From Lentilactobacillus farraginis DSM 18382 = JCM 14108 (GTDB lineage Bacteria; Bacillota; Bacilli; Lactobacillales; Lactobacillaceae), in the NCBI RefSeq assembly GCF_000583655.1, contig NZ_BAKI01000014.1, positions 1-51,553 on the forward strand: 51,553 nt of DNA, written 5' to 3'. Positions within the stretch are counted from its first letter, which is position 1. Every line of letters starts with the position of its first letter. Both the position numbers and the translations under genes were made by a program. The notes under the pieces are model-generated. The model did no database searches, was not told where the DNA came from, and saw nothing but the letters and a program-made list of their open reading frames with translations. Positions 36,716 through 46,837 of this stretch are shown here, in pieces.

Positions 36716-39009
36716 TTAAACTAATTGGTATTCTTCCTGTGGGACTGTTTCAAAAATCGGTGACAGTTCTTTAGTGGCAATAATCGTCAAACGATGCATT
36801 GCCCGGGTACAAATCGTATAAACCAACTGACGGTCATGGTCATCAGGATAACAGTTTTTCGAAGCATCCCACATAATGACGCTGTCAAACTCAAGTCCTT
36901 TGGCCAAATAGGAAGGCACCACGATAATTCCTTTTACCAATCGTTGGTTTTCGGTCCGAATCAGTGTTGCTTTGACCCCAACTTCCGCCAGTTTATCGGT
37001 CAGTTGACGGCACTCCTTTAAAGTTTTGCCGATAATCGCGGTTGTTTCATGATCGGTCAGATTCTTTTCAGCCTGATTTTTCACTTTTTCAACAGCCGCG
37101 TCCACACCGGCAGCAACGTGAATTTCAGGCAACTCGCCCTGGCGATTAAACGGCTCGATTTCCTCGCCATTCGTCAACAGATGTTTGGTGAAGTTTGTGA
37201 TTTGCGCTGTTGAACGATATGACTTGGTTAATTGAACCACCCGGGTCTTGTCTGCCGGGAACATACTTGAAAGTTCTCCCAGCAGCTTACGGCTGTTCTC
37301 ATGGGTAAAGATTGCCTGGTTTAAATCACCCAGCAGGGTAAACTTTGCCCGCGGAAAACTAAATTTCAGAAAAGCCAGCTGAAAGGCCGAGTAATCCTGA
37401 ACTTCATCAATGAATAAATAGCGAATGTCCTTATCACCACGCTTGCCGGTCATTAAATCATACAAATAAATATAGCTGTCGCGTCCGCCAATGACAAGCG
37501 GCCCTGCTTCAACCGGCCAACGGTGGCATCGATATCCTGCTTCCAGGTTTCGCCGTCGAGTTCATGTTTTTGAAGATTTAAAATCTGTGGGATACTTCTC
37601 AGCATATGCACAAATTGATTATTAATACTGAGAAAATGATTGCGGACAATCTGACGTTGAACCCGACGAAAGGCCTTAATCACAATTCGACGAGCCAAAA
37701 AATTAAATTCCTTGTCGGCATTCAGGATTTCTTCCTGTCCCTCTTGATGCATCTGCATAATCTCTTCACGAGACAGGTTTTGAACCGCTTCTTCAACCCA
37801 TTTTTTCTTCATTTCAACGTGAATTTTACGGTTCAAAATCTTTAGCAGCGCCTCTTTGGTAGCCGACAGTCGATTTCGCAAATTGTAGTTTTCATTGAAT
37901 TGATAATAGATTTCTTCAATTTTTTCCTTGGGAATCAATACCTTGCCGTTAAACATCAAATTTCGGAACCGCATATCTTCGGTATTCAAATGATTGGCGT
38001 AGGCGCTGACAGCTTTAAAATATGTCAGGCCGCCCTTGAACTCATTCAGCTTTTGCGTCTTTTCCGCCAGCTGATCGTCAAATCGTTGAGACAAGGTTTC
38101 AACCTGAATACTTGGCAGCCGGTGAGAGCTGTACTGATAGAAAGTCATCTGCACCATATTCTGTTCACCCAATTCAGGCAAAACCTGATTAACGTAATCG
38201 TTAAATAATTGGTTGGGTGAAAATAGAATGATTTGACCGGAATTCAGGTTGCCACGATATTGATACAACAGATAGGCCACCCGTTGGAGAACCGCCGCCG
38301 TCTTCCCGGAGCCGGCCGCCCCTTGAACAAACAGCAGCTCTGAATGGGTATCCCGGATAATCTGGTTTTGTTCCTTCTGAATTGTGGTAACAATACTCTT
38401 CATTTTGGTATCCGAATGGCCGCCAAGTGCGTCCAAAAGCATCTGGTCGCCGACAACTTCTTCGGTATCAAAAACGGTTTTTATTTTAGCGTCTTCAATC
38501 TGAAATTGACGTTTCAATTTAACATCAACTGTCTGATCCCCATCAGGTGTCTGATAGGTAACATTGCCGATGCCGCCATTATAGTAAATACTGGAAATTG
38601 GTGCCCGCCAATCATAAATCAGATAGTGATCGGGTTTATCCGTATAGGATGCCATCCCGATATAGATCGTTTCATCATGGTCCTCGGTTCCTTCACGGAA
38701 ATCAATTCGGGCGAAATAGGGATTCTTTTCAAGCTTGTTCAACGTTCCCAATTCACGGGCAGCATGCTCCTGACGATTTTCCCGTTCGGACAGCATTTGC
38801 TGCTGTTGTCGAATCGACATGGCAGTTTCCATCATGCCACTATAAGTTGATGTCTTCAGACGGACATCATTATTGAAATTTGCATAGATGCCCTTGACAT
38901 CTTTTTTAGTAGACTTGATTTTCTTTTCAAGGTCAGTTTCTGAAACCTTGATTTTTTTGATAACGCTGTTGAGGTGGCGTTGCTCTTGTACTTTAATATT
39001 ATCTGCCAT
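36716..39009 (-). pseudogene. helD: HelD-like helicase / RNA polymerase recycling ATPase (frameshifted)
   Basis: UvrD/Rep-like superfamily I protein of about 764 aa. N-terminal coiled-coil arm (residues 1-80, many Glu/Lys/Gln), Walker A GAAGSGKTAAV near 235, and in the second half motif II YLFIDEVQDYS, KSYRS and VPSYLAKGLEFDSV. This order matches HelD, which frees stalled RNA polymerase. The frame breaks at 37474: ACAGCTAT needs a second T to read A-T-A-Y-I-Y-L-Y-D-L-M. ATG at 39009 after AGGGGG. The break is probably a sequencing loss. Confidence 0.87.
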
Positions 39010-39261
39010 TTTGAACCCCCTACAATTATTAGCTTAATAGTTTATCATGTTTCCCTGTTTCAGTCCAGTCTATGCATGTTATCAACACCAATTAACCGAA
39101 TAGTTGATAAAAGTACAGCCAAATATGGCCCAAACAACCGATCTATAAGCCAGTACAACTTGGTGGCATCAGTTATTTATCAAAATTGGTCTATTTTCCA
39201 AATCTCTTACCAACTATGCTACAATGATGGTAATTCAAACAAATGTATATGGAGGTTTCTT

Positions 39262-39915
39262 ATGACAATTTCACTCTACTTTGTTCGCCATGGTCAAACT
39301 TATTTGAACAAATACCATCGAATTCAAGGCGTTATTGATTCATCGCTAACCAAAAAAGGGGTTAACGACGCGCTGGCGGCCGGCCACCGACTCAGCGCCA
39401 TCACGTTTAACGCTGCTTACAGCAGTGATTTGCCAAGGGCCGTTGAAACCGGCCGTTTAATTTTGTCACAAAACCCCTCAACCGTTAAAACGACAACCCC
39501 ATTGGCTGGTTTTCGTGAACTCAACTTTGGCTACTGGGAAGGCGAAGACGACGTTAAAACCTGGCACATCATCGGTGGCCCCCACGGTCTGAATTCATTT
39601 CACGAAATGATCGCTGAATACGGGATTGACAAAGCCGAGGAGCTCATTGCGGCGGCCGACCCGTATGGCGATGCCGAGACCGGACAGCAATTCTGGGAAC
39701 GCCTGCAGCCGGCCATTGACCAAGTTATTTCCAAGGCCAAAGACGGTGATCAAATCCTGATTGCCACTCACGGAACGCTGATCAGAAACGTTGTCAGTCA
39801 CTTCAGTGAAATTCCGGTTGATACCTCCACTAAAAACGGCAGCGTAACCAAGGTCAATTGGGACGGCAGCAATTATTCAGTGGCCTATTTCAACAACGTT
39901 GGGACCGATGTTTAA
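39262..39915 (+). CDS. Histidine phosphatase family protein (phosphoglycerate mutase-like)
   Basis: 217 aa. Phosphohistidine motif FVRHGQTYLN at the N-terminus, GFRELNFGYWEGE, and the second histidine in IATHGTLIRNV. Many such proteins in lactobacilli dephosphorylate small metabolites rather than act as mutases. ATG at 39262 after GGAGG; the open frame to 38974 lacks a start signal. A TACAAT -10 lies about 40 bases upstream. Ends before a strong terminator. Confidence 0.9.
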   Translation: MTISLYFVRHGQTYLNKYHRIQGVIDSSLTKKGVNDALAAGHRLSAITFNAAYSSDLPRAVETGRLILSQNPSTVKTTTPLAGFRELNFGYWEGEDDVKTWHIIGGPHGLNSFHEMIAEYGIDKAEELIAAADPYGDAETGQQFWERLQPAIDQVISKAKDGDQILIATHGTLIRNVVSHFSEIPVDTSTKNGSVTKVNWDGSNYSVAYFNNVGTDV

Positions 39916-39961
39916 GTTGGTCTCCCCTTCAAAACATCAGAACCACATATTCCCGTTAAAC

Positions 39962-39999
39962 AAAAGGAGCCGCGACTCGGTTGGTCGCGGCTCCTTTTA
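39962..39999. terminator. Bidirectional terminator
   Basis: AAAGGAGCCGCGAC and GTCGCGGCTCCTTT, a perfect 14-bp stem with A and T tails. Ends the phosphatase gene and the convergent opuC operon. Confidence 0.9.
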
Positions 40000-40009
40000 T
40001 TTAACGTTT

Positions 40010-40659
40010 TTAACGGGTCGGATCGGCTTTTTTCTCAATCCATCCCAAGACAAAGTCTGAAATAATCGCCATCAAAGCCGTTGGCAGTGCGCCGGCCAAA
40101 ATAATCGCCCCACCGTTGGTTGCATTGGTTCCCCGGATAATAATATCACCCAGCCGCCGGCACCAACGAAAGTTCCGATTGCTGTAATTCCAATTGCCAA
40201 AACCAGGGCGTTTCGAATGCCCGCCATAATCACGGACAACGATAACGGTAATTCAACCATTCTTAACAGTTGAAAACCGGTCATCCCCATTCCTTTACCG
40301 GAATCCAAAACACTGGCATTGACATTTCGCATGCCCGTATAGGTGTTCTTAATAATCGGCAGCAACGCATACAGGAAGACCGTGACAATCACCGTATTAA
40401 CGCCAAGACCCAGGCCAATCATGATAATTGACAGCATTGCCAGTGACGGGACCGTTTGAATGACGTTGGCAATGCCAACCACCAGTCCGCTTAAACGATG
40501 ATGATGAGCAATGAAAATTCCGATTGGAATCCCAACAATTGCCGCCAGAAGCACCCCGTAAATTGAAATCAGGAAATGGCGGTTAAATTGTGATAGCACA
40601 TAGACGCCGTTCTGCTGATAATAATGAACAAACTGTTCCAATAAACCGGCATTTTGCAT
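40010..40659 (-). pseudogene. opuCD: Osmoprotectant ABC transporter permease OpuCD-type (frameshifted)
   Basis: About 216 aa permease with six helices and the binding-protein-dependent transport motif (GMGMTGFQLLRMVELPLSLSVIMAGIR, partly shown). The frame breaks at 40153: GGCGGC-TGGG needs a second C to read G-G-L-G-D-I-I-I-R-G-T, and the corrected frame ends at 40010. Last gene of opuCA-CB-CC-CD; start overlaps the opuCC stop (TAATG). Together they import glycine betaine, carnitine or choline under osmotic stress. Confidence 0.85.
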
Positions 40660-41591
40660 TAATCACCGCTCCCTTCAAAGTAATGGTGCTGTTCCAAAAA
40701 CTGTTTGGCAACTACTTCCGGTTCAACCAAGTTGTTGTCTGCCTGATAGTTTAATTTCTGCATCGTCTTTAAACTGATTTTGCCGTTTAATTTGGCAATA
40801 ATTGATTTGAGTTCGGGATGCTGCTTAAGTGCTTTGTTGGTAACCACCGCGCTGGCGTTATACGGTGGAAAGTAATGCTTGTTATCTTTTAACAGCTTTA
40901 AATGATAGCTGCCGATTCGGCCATCAGTTGAATAACCCAGAACAGCATCCATTTTACCGGCAGCGACCGCGTCATAGACCAGACCGATCTGCATTGGAAA
41001 GACTTTGCCAAATTTGAAACCGTACGTCTGCTTAAAGCCGTCATACCCGTCACCTTTTCGGTTCAGCCAAATCTGGTCGATGCCAACACTCATCTTACCG
41101 GCCGTCTTTTTCAAGTCACTAACATTATTCAAATGCAGCTGTTTGGCCTTCTTTTGGGTCACCATAAACGCATAGGTATCTGAAAAGCCATAGGAGGGAA
41201 AATAAGTCATCCCGTACTTTTTATTAAACTGGCTTTTAACCGTTTTTTCAGCCCGTTCAGGATTTCGGTCAGCCTGTTCGCCTAAAATAGTGGTCAGGTC
41301 GGTGCCGACGTACCTGATAGCCGAAATATCAGCCTGATTATTTTTTAAAGCGTTAAAGCTGACCGTCCCCGATCCCAGATTATTAATAATTGTCGTCTTT
41401 AACTTGGAATCGTGTTGAATCATGTCCTGAAGCATATAAGCCATAATCTGCTGCTCAGTCGTATTTTGAGAAGCAATTCGAATCGTATCACTCGACGTAC
41501 CGGCCAGCCCCGGGAAACCACACCCGGAAAGCCCGACAACACCAAGGACCAACATTGCGGCGGCTAACAACCACCTTTTAATTTTTTTCAC
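40659..41591 (-). CDS. opuCC: Osmoprotectant ABC transporter substrate-binding lipoprotein
   Basis: 310 aa. Signal peptide with lipobox LSGC (Cys24), so anchored on the outside of the membrane. The OpuAC-type binding domain follows; Tyr and Trp residues that form the aromatic box are plausible in SYGFSDTYAF and DQIWLNR. It binds the quaternary ammonium compound and delivers it to the two permeases. Between opuCB (14 bases upstream) and opuCD. Intact. Confidence 0.9.
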   Translation of the reverse strand: MKKIKRWLLAAAMLVLGVVGLSGCGFPGLAGTSSDTIRIASQNTTEQQIMAYMLQDMIQHDSKLKTTIINNLGSGTVSFNALKNNQADISAIRYVGTDLTTILGEQADRNPERAEKTVKSQFNKKYGMTYFPSYGFSDTYAFMVTQKKAKQLHLNNVSDLKKTAGKMSVGIDQIWLNRKGDGYDGFKQTYGFKFGKVFPMQIGLVYDAVAAGKMDAVLGYSTDGRIGSYHLKLLKDNKHYFPPYNASAVVTNKALKQHPELKSIIAKLNGKISLKTMQKLNYQADNNLVEPEVVAKQFLEQHHYFEGSGD

Positions 41592-41605
41592 TTGGTAAAC
41601 CCTCC

Positions 41606-42234
41606 TTATGCCCGTGCCGTCTTTGGCGTGAGTATTGATTCAAGTTTACTTAACAGCCAGTCAACCACCAGCGCCAATAAGATCACTGGGACTGACCCGC
41701 CTAAAATCAAATCGGTCCGATAAAGGTTCAGCCCGTTAAAAATAAAGTCACCCAGACCACCGGCACCAATATAGGACGCCAGGGCCGCCCACGCGATCAC
41801 GTAGGTTGCTGACAGGCGGATGCCGGCCATAATCACAGGCGCCGCCAATGGCAGCTCAACCTTGATAATTGACTGCCAGCTGGTTAAGCCCATTCCTTTG
41901 GCCGCGTCAATTAACGTTGGGTCAACCTTTTCAATTCCCAAATAAGTGTTTCTCAGTATTGGCAGCAGTGAATAGATGAACAGGGCAATAATTGCCGGCA
42001 CACCGCCGATTCCAAATAACGGAATCATAAAGCCAGTAACGCCAGAGCCGGAATCGTCTGTAACATCGAGGCAATCGAAATCACAACCGTCGACAGCCGT
42101 TTTGTCCGGGTTAAAGCGACACCCAACGGCACCGCGACCAGGACACCGAGAATTAAGGAAATCCCTGAAATGTATAGGTGCTGCCAGGTTTTGGCCAGCA
42201 GCTGACCACCATACGTTTCAATAAATGACATCAT
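41606..42234 (-). pseudogene. opuCB: Osmoprotectant ABC transporter permease OpuCB-type (frameshifted)
   Basis: About 209 aa membrane permease, six helices, homologous to opuCD downstream. The transport motif is [20 protein letters not shown]. The frame breaks at about 42029-42031: GGCTTTATGATT needs a fourth T to read [11 protein letters not shown]. Start ATG overlaps the opuCA stop by four bases, so translation is coupled. The break is probably a homopolymer under-call. Confidence 0.87.
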
Positions 42235-43439
42235 TTGGCATCACCACCTCGAGTGGCGGCAGGTTGGGTCGTCTTTTCCTGATCGGTTGGCTGATCATCG
42301 GTATCGTCTCGACTATCATCCGTTCCCCATAGGGCGTCATAAACCATGTCCACGATAGAGGCGCGGGTCACAATACCGACCAGTCGATTATGTTCATCAA
42401 CAACTGGCACATTCTTCAATCCCCGCTTTAGAATTCGTTCAACCGTGTCCCGAATCAACGCACTGGAAGAAACTCGAAAAATATCCTGATGCATGACGTC
42501 GCCAACACTGGTTGCGGTCTGATAATTGTAATCAATGTCACCAATATCAATTCGCCCCTTCAAGGTCTTTTCATCATCGGTTACCAACAATGAATCAACC
42601 CGCCGATCATGCATTTCCCGCAACGCGTCCCGCAATAATTTGTTGGGCGTTGTGGATGCCACGTTTTTCAGCATAATCTGACCAACCGTTGTAATACTTG
42701 GTCTGGCCTGAACCAGCCGGTCGTGGCCGATCAGCTCTTCAACGAATTGGTTGGCGGGATGCCGCAGAATTTCATCTGGTGAGGCAACCTGCATGATTTT
42801 ACCATCATCCATCACAACAATCTTGGTAGCTAATTTAAGGGCCTCATCCATATCATGGGTAACAAAGATAATTGTCTTGCCCAGTCGTTCTTGGAGGTCT
42901 TTGACCAGGTCCTGCAATGATTCACGTGTAATCGGATCCAAGGCACCAAACGGCTCGTCCATTAAAATCAAATCCTGGTCGGCAGCCAAGGCGCGCACAA
43001 CTCCGATTCGCTGCTGCTGACCACCGGATAACTCTGACGGGTAACGATCCAAAAAACTTTCCGGTAATTCAACCAGCTTAATCATTTTTTTGGCCCGTTC
43101 AGTCATTTTACCCTGGGGCCACTTTAACAGTTTGGGGACCAGCGTAATATTCTGGCCAATTGTCATGTGCGGCATCAAGCCGATATTTTGAATCACGTAG
43201 CCGATCTTTCGGCGCAATTCAACCGGATCCATCTGACTGATATCTTTATCATGCAGTTTGATTGTGCCGGAAGTCTGTTTCAGCATCCGGTTAATCATCC
43301 GCATCGTGGTGGTTTTACCGGAACCAGACGTCCCGATAAAACAAACAAACTCACCCTTAGCGACACTTAGATTAAAATCGTCAACGGCTTTTTTGCCGCC
43401 TTTGTACGTTTTCGTGAGATGTTCCATTTCTAAGAACAA
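42231..43439 (-). CDS. opuCA: Osmoprotectant ABC transporter ATP-binding protein with CBS domains
   Basis: About 402 aa. Walker A GTSGSGKTTT, signature LSGGQQQR, Walker B LILMDEPFGALD and switch His in FVTHDMDEA; then two CBS domains in the C-terminal third (for example DIFRVSSSALIRDTV and NVPVVDEHNRLVGIV), which sense ionic strength or nucleotides in this family. TTG at 43439 is chosen because GGAG lies eight bases upstream; an internal ATG five codons on is the alternative. First gene of the opuC operon. Intact. Confidence 0.92.
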   Translation of the reverse strand: MFLEMEHLTKTYKGGKKAVDDFNLSVAKGEFVCFIGTSGSGKTTTMRMINRMLKQTSGTIKLHDKDISQMDPVELRRKIGYVIQNIGLMPHMTIGQNITLVPKLLKWPQGKMTERAKKMIKLVELPESFLDRYPSELSGGQQQRIGVVRALAADQDLILMDEPFGALDPITRESLQDLVKDLQERLGKTIIFVTHDMDEALKLATKIVVMDDGKIMQVASPDEILRHPANQFVEELIGHDRLVQARPSITTVGQIMLKNVASTTPNKLLRDALREMHDRRVDSLLVTDDEKTLKGRIDIGDIDYNYQTATSVGDVMHQDIFRVSSSALIRDTVERILKRGLKNVPVVDEHNRLVGIVTRASIVDMVYDALWGTDDSRDDTDDQPTDQEKTTQPAATRGGDAK

Positions 43440-43631
43440 ATAAGTCACTCCTAACTTGTTGGCAAAAGACAATTTTTAAAGGCGTTAATTATCATAAAAA
43501 TAATGGTAAATACAATAACATAGTTTTTCGATTATCACAAATTTGTTAAGGTTAAAAAGCTACTTTTGAAATAGGGCAATCATGCATGGCTATCACAAAA
43601 GAAGCGCTTTTCAAATTAAATTATAAAAGTT

Positions 43632-43718
43632 ACCATGAGGCGGATTTGAGCACTCGGTAATCATCGTGATTAAACAAAAAGGGCTGGACAAAATTACTTT
43701 TGTCTCAGTCCTTTAAAT
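43632..43718 (-). repeat. BOX-like intergenic repeat (R7), short form with terminator
   Basis: Reverse orientation. Terminator module GGGCTGGACAAAA-ttac-TTTTGTCTCAGTCC ends oppF; the linker TAATCACGATGATTACCGAG and a shortened, diverged right end (TCCGCCTCATGG) follow. The central hairpin is missing. The rest of 43440-43631 is the AT-rich upstream region of opuCA. Confidence 0.7.
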
Positions 43719-43723
43719 TATTT

Positions 43724-44685
43724 TTAGTCCTTTAGTAAAGAATGCTTTCGAGCGCGTTCTTTATACATTGGAATTTCATCTTCGCTCGCTCTAACCCAGT
43801 GATGTGGGACAATTTCAACCAATTGGCGTGGCTTACCGTCAAATTCCTGACTTGAATCATAAGGAATCTGTTGACGAGCCCGCTCATATTCTGGATCAGG
43901 AACCGGCACAGCTGACAATAAACTGGCCGTATAGTCATGCAGCGGGTGCGCATAGATCTCATCGGAAGAGGCAATTTCCAACATCCGACCATAGTGCATC
44001 ACACCAATTCGATCACTAATATACTTCACCATTGATAAATCATGGGCAATAAACAGGTACGTCAAGTCCCGTTCACGTTGCAGTTTCTTTAACAGATTAA
44101 CTACTTGGCTTGGATAGACACGTCCAACGCCGAAATCGGCTCATCAGCGATAATAAACTCCGGCTGAACAGCCAACGCCCGGGCAATCCCGATTCGCTGT
44201 CGTTGACCACCCGAAAACTCATGCGGATATCGACTGGAATGATCCCGGTTCAAGCCAACGGTTTCCAATAAATCTTCAACCTGCTTGGTTCGATCGGCAT
44301 CGTTTTTAGCCAAATGATTAATATCAATCCCTTCAGCCACAATATCCTTAACTTTCATTCGTGGATTTAATGAAGCGTATGGGTCTTGAAAAATCATCTG
44401 CATATCCCGCCGAAACTTCTGCTTTTGAGCTTTGGTTCTCAACTTGGAAACATCTTCACCATTAAAGATAATTTTCCCGGAGGTTGGTTCATACAAATGG
44501 ATAATTGCCCGACCGGTTGTCGTTTTACCTGAGCCGGATTCCCCAACCAAGCCGAACGTCTCACCTTGATACACGTCAAAGGTAATATCATCAACCGCCC
44601 GAACTTCATCGGGCTTGCCAATATTAAAATATTGCTTTAAATGTTCAACTTGTAAGACCTTTTTTGCTTTCGAATAGTCGATCAC
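43724..44685 (-). pseudogene. oppF: Oligopeptide ABC transporter ATP-binding protein OppF (frameshifted)
   Basis: About 320 aa. Walker A GESGSGKTTTGR, signature SGGQRQRIGIARAL, Walker B FIIADEPISALD, then FIAHDLSMVKYISDR and the oligopeptide-transporter C-terminal extension. The frame breaks at 44107: CAAGCC-AAGTAG needs a third C to read I-Q-A-Q-V-V-N-L-L-K-K-L. Start ATG overlaps the oppD stop by four bases. Last gene of the opp operon; provides energy for peptide uptake with OppD. Confidence 0.9.
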
Positions 44686-45788
44686 AGCTGTTCCTCCTGT
44701 TCTTCAACGTGTTTGCCACGATTGGTATCGATCGCTTCATGTGTCAATTTAGCAAAGTGTTTCTGACGTTCGATAATCTGATCAGGCGGTGTGACCTTGG
44801 GTGCCCGGGGATCCAGCAGCCAAGTAGCAGCATAGTGGGTGTCCGAAACTTTAAAGAATGGCGGTTCCTTTTCAGTATCAATCTTCAAAGCATACTTGTT
44901 TCGGGCAGCGAACGCATCTCCCTTTGGTGGGTTCAGCAAATCCGGTGGGGTTCCCGGAATCGATGGCAATTCGGTGCCGGATGTATCCATTGTCGGCATT
45001 GAATTCAAAAGACCCCACGTGTACGGGTGCTTTGGATTATAGAAGATTTCATCTACAGTTCCGTATTCAACGATCTTACCGGCATACATAACGGCAACTC
45101 GATCAGCCATTCCGGCAACCACACCCAAATCATGGGTAATGAAAATAATTGACGTGTTGGTTTTGGCCTGCAATTCTTTCATCAAATCAAGAATTTGAGC
45201 TTGAATCGTTACATCCAAAGCAGTCGTCGGCTCATCGGCAATCAGAATTTCCGGGTAGTTAACCAACGCAATCGCAATCACGATCCGTTGCCGCATCCCA
45301 CCAGAGAATTGATGCGGGTAGTCGTTAATTCGCTTTTCAGCATTTTCAATTCCGACCAGCTTCATCATTTCAAGCGCCTGGGCATAGGCTTTTTCCCGTT
45401 TCATACCTTTATGAATAATTAACGGTTCAGCAATCTGCTTGCCAATCTTCATGGTTGGATCCAATGATGTCATCGGATCCTGAAAGATTTCGGCAATGTC
45501 GCGCCCACGGATTTGATCCATCTGTTTTCGAGACTTCTTCAACAGGTCCTGGTCTTTAAACATAATCGTGCCGTCAGCGACCTCAGCGTTACCGGCATTC
45601 AATCCCATAATACTTCTGGTCGTAACTGACTTTCCGGAACCGGATTCACCAACAATCGCCAGAGTTTCACCTTTTTTCAGGTCAAAACTAATATTTCGAA
45701 TTGCTTTAACTTTACCGGCGTACGTATTGAAGTTGATTTTGAGATTTCTGACCTCAAGTATATTATCTTTGTTTTCCATCTCAAACAC
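44682..45788 (-). CDS. oppD: Oligopeptide ABC transporter ATP-binding protein OppD
   Basis: 368 aa. Walker A GESGSGKSVTTRSIMG, signature FSGGMRQRIVIAIAL, Walker B ILIADEPTTALD, switch FITHDLGVVAG, and the peptide-transporter C-terminal region with GTPPDLLNPPKGD; cysteines of the usual iron-sulfur motif there are not evident. It starts directly after the oppC stop and overlaps oppF. Pairs with OppF to power import of oligopeptides. Intact. Confidence 0.93.
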   Translation of the reverse strand: MFEMENKDNILEVRNLKINFNTYAGKVKAIRNISFDLKKGETLAIVGESGSGKSVTTRSIMGLNAGNAEVADGTIMFKDQDLLKKSRKQMDQIRGRDIAEIFQDPMTSLDPTMKIGKQIAEPLIIHKGMKREKAYAQALEMMKLVGIENAEKRINDYPHQFSGGMRQRIVIAIALVNYPEILIADEPTTALDVTIQAQILDLMKELQAKTNTSIIFITHDLGVVAGMADRVAVMYAGKIVEYGTVDEIFYNPKHPYTWGLLNSMPTMDTSGTELPSIPGTPPDLLNPPKGDAFAARNKYALKIDTEKEPPFFKVSDTHYAATWLLDPRAPKVTPPDQIIERQKHFAKLTHEAIDTNRGKHVEEQEEQL

Positions 45789-46823
45789 CTACTTCCTATT
45801 ACTCTTTGGATCAAAGGCATCTCGCAGCCCATCACCCAAAATATTAAACGCAATCATAATGATTGATAACACAATTGCCGGGTACCACATTTGATACGGC
45901 AGGAATTGAAAGTTCTTTTGGCCATCACTAATCAACGTACCAAGTGAAGCCTGTGGGGCACTCACACCAATTCCAATGTAGGAAAGGAAGGCCTCAAAGA
46001 AGATCGCGGTTGGAATCGTGAACATCAGGTTAATGATAATCACACTGGCCAGGTTGGGCAAGAGATGTTTAAACGCGATCTTAAACGAACTTTCGCCCAA
46101 CGTTCGGGCCGCCAACACAAATTCCTGATTCTTAAGTTCCAAAGTTTGCGCACGAACCAGCCGGGCCATGTTAATCCAACTGGTAATCGCAATCGCAATA
46201 ATAATTGCCGACATACCGGGCTTTAAAACAACAATCAACAGCACCATAACAACCAGGTTAGGCACTGATAGAATGATTTCAATAATCCGTTGCATCAAAG
46301 TATCAACCCAGCCGCCAAGCCAGCCGGAAATGATCCCGTAAACAACCCCAAATGCCAAGTCAAAGAAACTGGCAACCAAGGCAATCGTTAACGAAATCCG
46401 AGTTCCAAACAGAATCCGGGAGAACAAGTCGCGACCAAGGTAATCCGTTCCCAGAATAAAGTAGGTGCCGCTGTGAGCATGAGCCTGCGCGTAAGCATTT
46501 ACCCGGGTGCCGGACTGCATAATGGTTCCATTAAAACCATTGATATCAATGCCCGGAATCTTTGGCGGCAGGTTTGCCAAATCCGGATTGGTTGCGTTGG
46601 GATTATGGGTCTGAAAGAAATGTGACCCAAACGATAGAATAAATAAGATAACCAAGATGACTAAACAAATCATCGCTGCTTTGTTATGCCGTAAACGGCG
46701 CCACGAATCCTGTAAGAAAGTCAATGATGGCGCGGTAATTTTCTCACTGTCCAGATGGGAGCGATCCGTATCTGTCAGTGGCAGGAAATCACCGGTTTTA
46801 ACTGATTTTGCATTGTCTGCCAT
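45789..46823 (-). CDS. oppC: Oligopeptide ABC transporter permease OppC
   Basis: 344 aa. One helix near residues 50-70, a large extracytoplasmic loop, then five helices with the permease motif around RTLGESSFKIAFKHLLPNL. The GTDYLGRDLFSRILFG segment is typical of OppC/DppC. It lies between oppB (14 bases) and oppD (no gap). Forms the membrane channel with OppB. Intact. Confidence 0.93.
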   Translation of the reverse strand: MADNAKSVKTGDFLPLTDTDRSHLDSEKITAPSLTFLQDSWRRLRHNKAAMICLVILVILFILSFGSHFFQTHNPNATNPDLANLPPKIPGIDINGFNGTIMQSGTRVNAYAQAHAHSGTYFILGTDYLGRDLFSRILFGTRISLTIALVASFFDLAFGVVYGIISGWLGGWVDTLMQRIIEIILSVPNLVVMVLLIVVLKPGMSAIIIAIAITSWINMARLVRAQTLELKNQEFVLAARTLGESSFKIAFKHLLPNLASVIIINLMFTIPTAIFFEAFLSYIGIGVSAPQASLGTLISDGQKNFQFLPYQMWYPAIVLSIIMIAFNILGDGLRDAFDPKSNRK

Positions 46824-46837
46824 TTCAAATGTCCCTC

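Noticed and set aside
36716..39009. Defence-related helicase
   Set aside because: The N-terminal coiled-coil arm and motif order match HelD, a transcription-recycling factor, and no defence partners are nearby.
43590..43615. cre-like sequence with AAGCGCTT near opuCA
   Set aside because: The spacing between the TG and CG positions is off by one from the CcpA consensus, so I do not call it.
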